The notes below the pieces were generated by a model. It saw only the letters and a program-made list of their open reading frames with translations, was not told the DNA's origin and searched no databases. From assembly GCF_963576615.1 (NCBI RefSeq), contig NC_088711.1:2976001-3040000 (forward strand): a stretch of 64,000 bases of DNA, written 5' to 3'. The DNA is from Watersipora subatra (lineage: Eukaryota > Bryozoa > Gymnolaemata > Cheilostomatida > Watersiporidae). This document shows, piece after piece, positions 51,101-60,100 of the stretch (position 1 is its first letter; the number at the start of each line of letters is the position of its first letter). The translations under genes were made by a program, and so were the position numbers.

Positions 51101-54100
51101 AATCTAGAAGTCCAAACAAAATGGCAGCAAAATGTATTGTCTGAGTCAAGCAACTTTAATATCGCTTGTGTGACACATCATTTATCGACTGTTTCATTTA
51201 TCGACTGTTTCATTTATCGACTGTTTCATTTATCGACTGTTTCATTTATCAACTGTTTCATTTTTTCAATGAGTCACTTAAATTTCTTGTTTTTTCCTAC
51301 AAATTACTTTTATCAAAATAGACGCAATTGAAGTTTATGTACTGTCTCCCAACAATTCCTAGAGTTTACAACTTACTTCGGATGCCATCACCGTTGGTTT
51401 GTCAGTTTTAGCACAGCTAGAAAAATGAACACAAATTAAAAGATAGATGCTTCAGCTTCTTGTTTGTTTTTAATAGTTTCAATTTAATTCAACTTGAGGG
51501 TGGGAACTAGAATAGGTTTCAATCATTTTTCCCCAATGCATGAATGAAATTATGAAAGCCTGTCAAGAACAGTGACTAGTTGATGACAAGTGAATAGCTT
51601 CTACCAACTTCTACTGGGATAAGCTAGCAAGATGACAATAGCTCAAACTCTGCAAAGCCTGCAGCCAACCAGGAAGGAAATCAGTTAGCACGAAATACCG
51701 GGAGATCTAACAAGGTGTTTAATAACAAACTATTAGCAGTGATTCAACTAGCTAGTCGCATTGACTAGCTCATTTGGTTCATGACCAGGCAGTCACATAA
51801 GCTCTAGTTCGACTCACTACCAGCACCAGTTCATCTACCAACCATTGTAGGTGATCTATGCGACTAGCTACTGATAATGACTCACTCTATTATTAGTAGT
51901 TGGTTACTCATGCAACTAACAGCGAAATCACTAGCAGTGACTCACTACGCTAGCTACAGCAAAGACTAACTCATCTAACTAACAGCGGTTATGAAGGGGA
52001 ACAAGCACTCTCTTACATTCATGGCTAGCATCTACAGCCGCTTCCTCTGGAAAGTTTACAGAATCTGTGATATCCGTACCTGTAACCGCGTAGCAAGACA
52101 ACATATACACAGTCTAAATAGAGATGTTCCTACTATCATACCATATTCATTTTTGCAAGTTTGGTCTCTTTTATAGATATAAGTAGATAGGATAACACGT
52201 AACTTCTAAAAGCAAAGCCATTCCTTTTACTAGAGAACACAACTCCAAATTAAAATGCTACCAGCAGATGCGCACACCAACACAACACATTCTTTCATAT
52301 GCACATCATCAGACCTCCGCTAGGGGCAACCGCATGCGGCGAAAAAACTAGGATACATCCTAAACTTAATCTCACATATGGATACAAACACCTCGTCATA
52401 AGCTTTACAAATGTTTATGAAAGATTGACAGACCTACATGAATAAGTGAATGAGAGAAGCGACAAGACTAGCTTTGTCATAAGAGCCACCAGGTACTGTC
52501 AGGTACGTTCAGGCATTGATAGTTATCTACACATGTATCAAATGCAAATACTTCTGCTCAAGTATAACAAGATGACTGCCCTAAATTGGAGAAATCTTTC
52601 GGCGGTTTGCACCTTATTTTATAAAATAATCCTCGTGATTCGTGAAAACTCCACCTTGGTTGGCAAGTGCCAACCAAGGTGGAGTTGTATATTACTCCGT
52701 AGTGCTACTGAGTAATATACCGAAGGCATGATTATCACTGTTACTACTTCGGGAGCTCAGTGAGGGGTAGCAGATTTAGTTGAGAAACATCATAGATGGT
52801 ACGGTACAACTACTCTTGAATTTCAGTACGAATTTAACCTGAACCTTGCAGCAGAGAATCACATGAACTGCACAGAGCTATTCTCGCTGTAAACGCTGAG
52901 CATCGTGAGTTGATACGCCCTCACTTCACGCTTTGTTATCTATTATGTTTACCATTTCTTCTGGTGACACAAAAACCCATTCTTTCAATCATCATTATGG
53001 ATTTAAAATGACATATGGGTGTCAACAAAACTGCGTTATGACGTACAGAGCAAAGATGGACCACTTTATCACACGAAGCAAGTACTATTGATTCGCCATT
53101 CTAGACACGCCAACTCTGATAGTCGTGTTACTTTGCAACGGCTCTATCTGAAGATTGGTTCGCAACACCACTCGACCAAACCAAAGCTACAATACTTCTC
53201 AGTACAGCCAGATACGTCTGCATTTACTGTCTAGCTATAGGACCATAGTTTCGGCATCTCAAAACTTTTTGTTTGGCACACAAAACTCAAAGCGTTTTGT
53301 GTGCTTGGACACAGCAGGGCTATCAGAGATTGAGGCTGCCTTTGAAGTTTGTATAAACGCACCCTAGAGCGCAACAAAGTATAAAAACAAGATCTATCGT
53401 GAAAGGGGATGCAACAAGTATTCATTTAGTCCAACACATATTAATAAATTTGGAGTTATCTCAGCAATATGTGAATGACGCTGCAATCACATCATCCACA
53501 AAAGATTCCAATAAAACATTGTTAGCCTACACTAAAATGTTTTTTTATAAGGCAAGTGTTTGGTTATTGTGATGAGTACGCAAGTCCAACGCCTCTTGTG
53601 TACCTAAACGCGTGCTTCCTGCACAAGGGGAATCCGAAATCGCCCTTATATGCATGATCAACCTACCGATCTAAGAGAAAACAACCACAAAGCATGCATA
53701 TACCGCACCATATTATAGATTACGCATTAATCAGCACCTATGGAGGACAGTGTCTTGAATGTTTTTAACATTTAGCTTGTACAAGCATGCCTTTTGTTCA
53801 TAGAAATAGCGCACCAGTAGTAGGATCAATTTTAACATTGCCCTCACGCATGGACTGTGCAAATGAAGCATAGGCCTATCAGTTATCAACAACAATAAAG
53901 GGTGCAGCTCATTATGGTTTAGGTCTCTGGTTATTCTCGGCAGTTACTGAGCAAGCATTGCTTTGTCCTAAATAACTTTGAGCAGGTCATGCATATAAAT
54001 ATCGATAATCAGAATAAGGGATGTTTGTCTGTAGAGTTGAAGAGAAAAGCTTTTAGATGCGTAAGTTCACATCTCCCTATATCCAAGACATGGACACAGG

Positions 54101-57100
54101 TCATGTAACATATGCAGTTACTAATAGTATATTATCAACAGAGTCAGTGACTATACCTTCAGTTACTAATAGTATATTATCAACAGAGTCAGTGACTATA
54201 CCTTCAGTTACTAATAGTATATTATCAACAAAGTCAGTGACTATACCTTCAGTTACTAATAGTATATTATCAACAAAGTCAGTGACTATACCTTCAGTTA
54301 CTAATAGTATACTATTAGTAACTGAAAGTATACCATACTATTAACCATTGTATGCTAGCTACCGTGTGGTAGCTACCATACAATGGCACATCTAACACAC
54401 AAAAGCACAGTTACCACACAATGGTACAGCTACCATATAATGGTACCAGACAATGGTATTGGTACCACAGAATGACACATCTACCGCACCATGATACAAC
54501 CACCATATGATGGTACATTGGCCATGAAACAGTGCAGATATCAGGGTATGATATACATATCTACTACGCAATAGCACAGTTACCACACAATGGCACATCT
54601 AATGCACAAAGGCACAGTTACCACACAATGGTACAGCTACCATATAATGGTATAATGGTACCATATAATGGTATCAGATAATGGTATTGATACCACGCAA
54701 TGGCACATCTACCACCCAAAAGCACAGCTGCCAGACAATCACACTGCTACCCAACTACAAGCTGCGAAATATAAGCAGGTAATCAATGTAGGCTACAATG
54801 TCAAATATCAAAGCTAGTCTAATAACAGCTTATGGTAGCTTATGGTTAAATGACCGTGCCTGTGTGTAGGTCTGTGCCCTATTTGGCTGGGTGCTATGTG
54901 GGCAGGTCTGTGCCCTTTTTGGCTGGGTGTTATGTGGGCAGGTCTGTGCCCTTTTTGGCTGGGTGCAATGTGGGCAGGTCTGTGCCCTATTTGGCTGGGT
55001 GCTATGTGGGCAGGTCTGTGCCCTTTTTGGCTGGGTGCTATGTGGGCAGGTCTGTGCCTTATATGACCATACTATGTGGGCAGGTCTGTGCCCTATATGT
55101 CCATACTATGTGTATAGGTTGTGCCCGCGAGTGCCAGAGCTTAGGTCACAAAATTAATATGTCATGTGTGGACTTATGCGAGTGAACCATATTTATATAT
55201 TACTGCTGCCATGCTTTCTTCTACAGAGTTATTTCACGGTAAATTTAATATCAATTATATGGAACAGTTAATATCATACAAGTAAATCTGGTCAGCAAGC
55301 AACGTCAGACAAATACCAGCTACGAATACACGCTACTCGTTAGAGAACGGTCACTAAATAGAATCCCCATGTTCCGATGCTAACCAGCACTCTCTCTAAC
55401 TTTCGCATAAATATACAATATTTCTGTTCATAACAGTAATATTGACCAGTGATCTTAACACTGCACAGTGGTTAGTTGAGACTAGACAAATCCTCAATAG
55501 TGCAGACTATTCAGCCTACTTACCCTATGTACGTACTTAGAACATATATGTAAGTTATTGCTATATTGAGATAAAAAAGCATTTCCATCTTAATGTAATG
55601 AGTTAATTGCGGCTGCCTCTGAAAGATGTAATGACCTGATCTAGATATGACTGGTTTTGCTTCGATATTCGTCTATAACAGAGCCGATTCAGTCTAACGT
55701 ATTTCAAATAACGGAATTGTGAATTGTCTTTTAATAATAGACAGTTGCTCAAGTTCCTCGTGCTTACTGCACAAAAACTCAATTCGAAAAAGATTTGTAA
55801 GTCTACAGTTTTACCGTTTGTTGAAAAATTAAAATTTTTAAAAGGCTTCTTTAAACTAAGAATGAAAATGGAAATTCAAATCAATTATTCCATAAGTTCA
55901 AATGCTGAGGATTGTGAATTTGCAATAAAAACTGCCAACTAGAAAGGACCTCATTTACTCTTTGATGCGGCCGTGTTCAGACGGCCTGTTTTTGCTCGAG
56001 GACAACTACGTAACGCTACGCGTCATACGTAAAACCGGACAGTAAATAGCTCTCATGATACCTATGACGGAGTACAATGAACATTCTTGTAGCATTCGGC
56101 TCTAGTCAAATACTGGCACTCCGCGTCTACTACACAATCACACAGCCACTTACAACACCTCAAGTGTTACGAGTCTTAGGACTATCAATGTATCAATCCA
56201 TAAATGATGCATATTCGTTATAGCTCAATTTGTGCAGCCACTGAATGAAGGTATAGTTAGGACTACCTCTATGGCACATCAACATGAAGATACCAAATAC
56301 AATGAATTTAACCTCAGATCAAGTTTTTAAGCTTAAACACAACTAAACCCGACAGATGAATTTGTGGCGGCTATGGAGTGACGGCGATAGATACATGTTG
56401 CTATTAGTCTGTTATTGTAACCGAGTTGAGTTGTACTAGAAAGCATTGCTAAGATATGATACAGCCTAATCCTTGTCAGGAAAGATTGAACAAACAAGAC
56501 TGGTAAAATATCTAGCATATTGCTGAGCATATCACTCGCCACACCCATAGATTATGAACAGCAGCATTCAAACTCGTTAGTTACACTAATAATATTCGGT
56601 AGCCCCTGTATACAACTCCTGCTGTTGAAAGAGCAAGCATATATGAGAGACAATTGACTAAGAAGACGTCTGCATGCTCTAGCGAGCCCACCAAAGTACT
56701 AGTGTTCAAACTAATGCTAGTATATTAATACAACCCGGAGCGGAGGAGCAATAGCGACAGGTTATAGAGATGCCAGCTAATGGGCAAAAGTGAGACTCTA
56801 AGAGTTGTTCACAGAGCAAAGATGAAGGTGGGCAGAATGTGACAACACGCAAGGAAAGAGTGTGATGGCAAAAAGCGAAGTGTGAAGCTAGAAAGAAGCG
56901 GTGATAAGCGTAGATGAGAGGCGCCTACCTGCTTCTGTATGAGAGAGAGGGTGCACTGGTTCTGTAGTCTCCGGGGACTCTTTCAGTAGCCCTCTCTTAA
57001 TCAACTCTTCACGAGACTTTCTAACAGATAAGCGCCGTTCTAGTTCTAATTCATACAAGGATCAGAATTAGTACAGTCTGTGTTAACCGAGCGATCTAAA

Positions 57101-60100
57101 TGGGTACAACCTGCGCTAGCCCAAGGAAGGGATGTTACATCGCCTATCAACTGTCCAGCGTAGAACTAGAATATTCAACTGGTAACAGCAAACATCGGCG
57201 AAGGAAGCTACAGGGTTCATTGAACGCTACAAGTTTGAAATTTCTCAATCCTGAAGCGCTGTGACAGCGTTTATAATATGAGGTGTCGGAGGGAAGTTAA
57301 ACCTACATGAGATAACTCCTTCTATTGATAAACTAGCCTTCCAGTTTAAACATTGATAATTACTATAGTAGTCTTTGATAACAGGTATCAGTGAAATGAG
57401 CTCATGATAACTAGCGTGATCACGGACTCGCTTTTATCAAAGCCACACATTTGTATATCGCAAAAACTTTTATATAACGTTTCAGTGAAGTTCGAGGAAT
57501 AAAACTTATTTTTCCCAAGACTCAATGAATATGTCAATCAGGTTACAATCGATCAAATATCTGATTGGTTCGCAAGACCAAACTCATACTAGTTCATTGA
57601 GAAAGGCAAGTTTTGGAGACTCCTGACTCATATGTTTCTGTTTCGGTACGGAGCTTTCTTCTCAAACACGAGCAAATTTTTAAGCATTAAGTTCATGTAT
57701 TACTGGTAGCCAGTCCAACTGTTAGTAAATATCGACCTTTAGTCACTACTATAGTGACACATGGCTGGATATTGGCACTTTCTATGTGATCTTGGGACAG
57801 CCTCTTTCGAATGAACCCATATCAAAGCACTGCTAGTCATTCCTTGTTCCCATTTTGCGCAATTAAAATGGCTCATCAAGCATTTGACTTCATTCTACCC
57901 CTAGCAACTAGTTGTAGAGCAACAAAAACCAACACCACACTGACAGTGTTACCCTAACAACTGCACACTCCTGTAACTACTTCATAGTCAAAGCAGGATG
58001 AAGTCGTCTATAGGTTGTCAACAAAACAATGTTTGTAAGTGGTAGGAGGAAGAACAAGCCGTCAGGTAGGCTGGGAATCTGGTATCCAAATAACACAATA
58101 ATAATTAGTAACAGAAAGTCAGCAAGCACACGGTACAAGATATACACGAACACAACATCAACATTGTGTTTCCATGTTTTCAATACATCCTTCATAGTTG
58201 TTATTTCTTTGAAGAAATAATAACAGTAGGGCTTCCATGAAGCCCAAAAGGATTGTACATAATCATATTTCATGGTCAGGTCAAAATCAAAGTAGGCTCA
58301 TGACCTAATGACCTCCCTTGAACATTTTACACAGTTATTATCCTACTCTGGTTGGTCACTGATATAGGTTTACAATGTTAATAACTGTTATTTAAGCTTA
58401 ATTGTAATTTAAAGTTTCTTAGCGATCAGCTTGTAAATTTATAATTACATTAAATACATTTTCTATTATTGTAAGTTGATATGAATTGGCCACAATAGGA
58501 ATTCTAATACAAGTAATTGTCTTAAACCCAACAGATCTTGCTCACAGCATTTGTTATCTCACATGTAGATTATATTTCATTCGTCGAATGACCCTTCGTA
58601 TGATCCATTCCTAAGTATTGTAGGAAAAGCATCTTCGTAGTTTTGCGATATTTTAGTGATCAAAGAAACTATGAATAAGCGATATATATTCAAAGCATGG
58701 AAACACAGTGATGGTAATGAAAATGGGGGAGGGGGCAGGAAATTGTCAAAGACACACAATAGCTGAGCTAACACACTGAGCCATGAATGACCTTTTTTCA
58801 TGGTTAACACATACCGACGGCCTTCGTCTCCAGTTTCTTACTCCTCTTTCGCCGTTTCCATTTCCATGGTTTAAATATTACTGAGAATTTAGCCCAAAAT
58901 CCCTTCTTTTTCGTTGGCGACTTTGGTGACGTCGTTGTGGACACACTAGCAGGTTCAGTGTTACAGTCACTACTAACAAGAGAGCTACAATCTATATGAA
59001 GTGGCCGATCCGAGCTCTCATCTGTGGAAACTGAAGAGACTTGCCCATTTTCTTCTGACGAGTTGATAGAATCTATTTGGTCACTAGAGGAGTCACTTAT
59101 CACAGTTTCGTGTGGGAATGTGGTACTGTCTTGGGAATCAGGAGTCGCACCGGAATCATTCCCGATGAACTCAGCCTGAGGCGGCGGGGACTCAGGTACA
59201 CCAGTGATCTCTATTTTTACTGAACTAGCTGGTTCCATGGAGTGGGGAGTAGACTTCACCTCTCTGTCCATCTTATCGCTGTTGCCATTCAGTAAGACCT
59301 CTTGTGACAGAGTTCCATCTCCTGTCGAGGTGGTGGGTTGGGCAAATGATCGCTCATTTTGTTCTGGGTTGGTTTCAGAGGCTGTGATTAGTTGATGGGA
59401 TGTATTTCCATTCATTTGAATGCTCTTAGTAGCATTCACTTGTGACTTTAATACACCATCTGAAATGATGGTAGAGTTGAGTTACATATTTGAGGCTAAC
59501 ATTCTGAGAAACATTAAGTAGTAGTTGCCACACAGAGTAGGCTGCCCCCTTTCTAACTCATTGTTATGTATTTACAATTCAATGTAAACAATTTTATTTG
59601 TCTGTCCTATTATTGAACCTTTCTGCGCTACAGGTTATTTCTATTTCACAAGCACACATCTTGTTTGCCGCTACTTCACATCTTTTATTCATCATAATTG
59701 TCTCGACAGAAATACATTCAAGTGATGACAGCCAGTGACTACCACAAAAACAAAGGCTATGACTGGGTACAGCTGATTCGTCAAGTGAATTGTTTATTGT
59801 CTACCATATCATTTTTGTGAGAGACCTGCTCACTGCAATATGTATACTGAAGAATGGAGGGGGGGGGGGGGGGTGGGTGTTTTAAACTAAATTATAGAAC
59901 CTTGATTAATTCAGAGTGAACCCTGGCATAGCAAAAATTCAGTGTGGATGTGGTTGAATAATTTAGAGAGTATGTTCAGCAATGACCTCTAATCAAAAAT
60001 GGTAAGTCAATAAATACAAATATAACAGCAATAAGAGTTGACTAGATTGTTATGGACTCTGCGTTTGCACTTTGAGCTTCACAGTAAAAATAGCTGTATA

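Larger units (their letters stand above)
43338..56928 (-). other. Phactr intron 3
   Basis: A 13.6-kb intron with many repeats (separate entries). Exon-like scraps on the minus strand (51374-51413) and plus strand (50252-50392, 53019-53234) were examined but none fits the Phactr frame. Confidence 0.6.

Noticed and set aside
51374-51413. Possible 40-nt Phactr exon ([13 protein letters not shown], donor GAA|GTAAGT)
   Set aside because: Its phases (2 in, 0 out) cannot fit between the phase-1 exons 3 and 4; the frame it would need has a stop.
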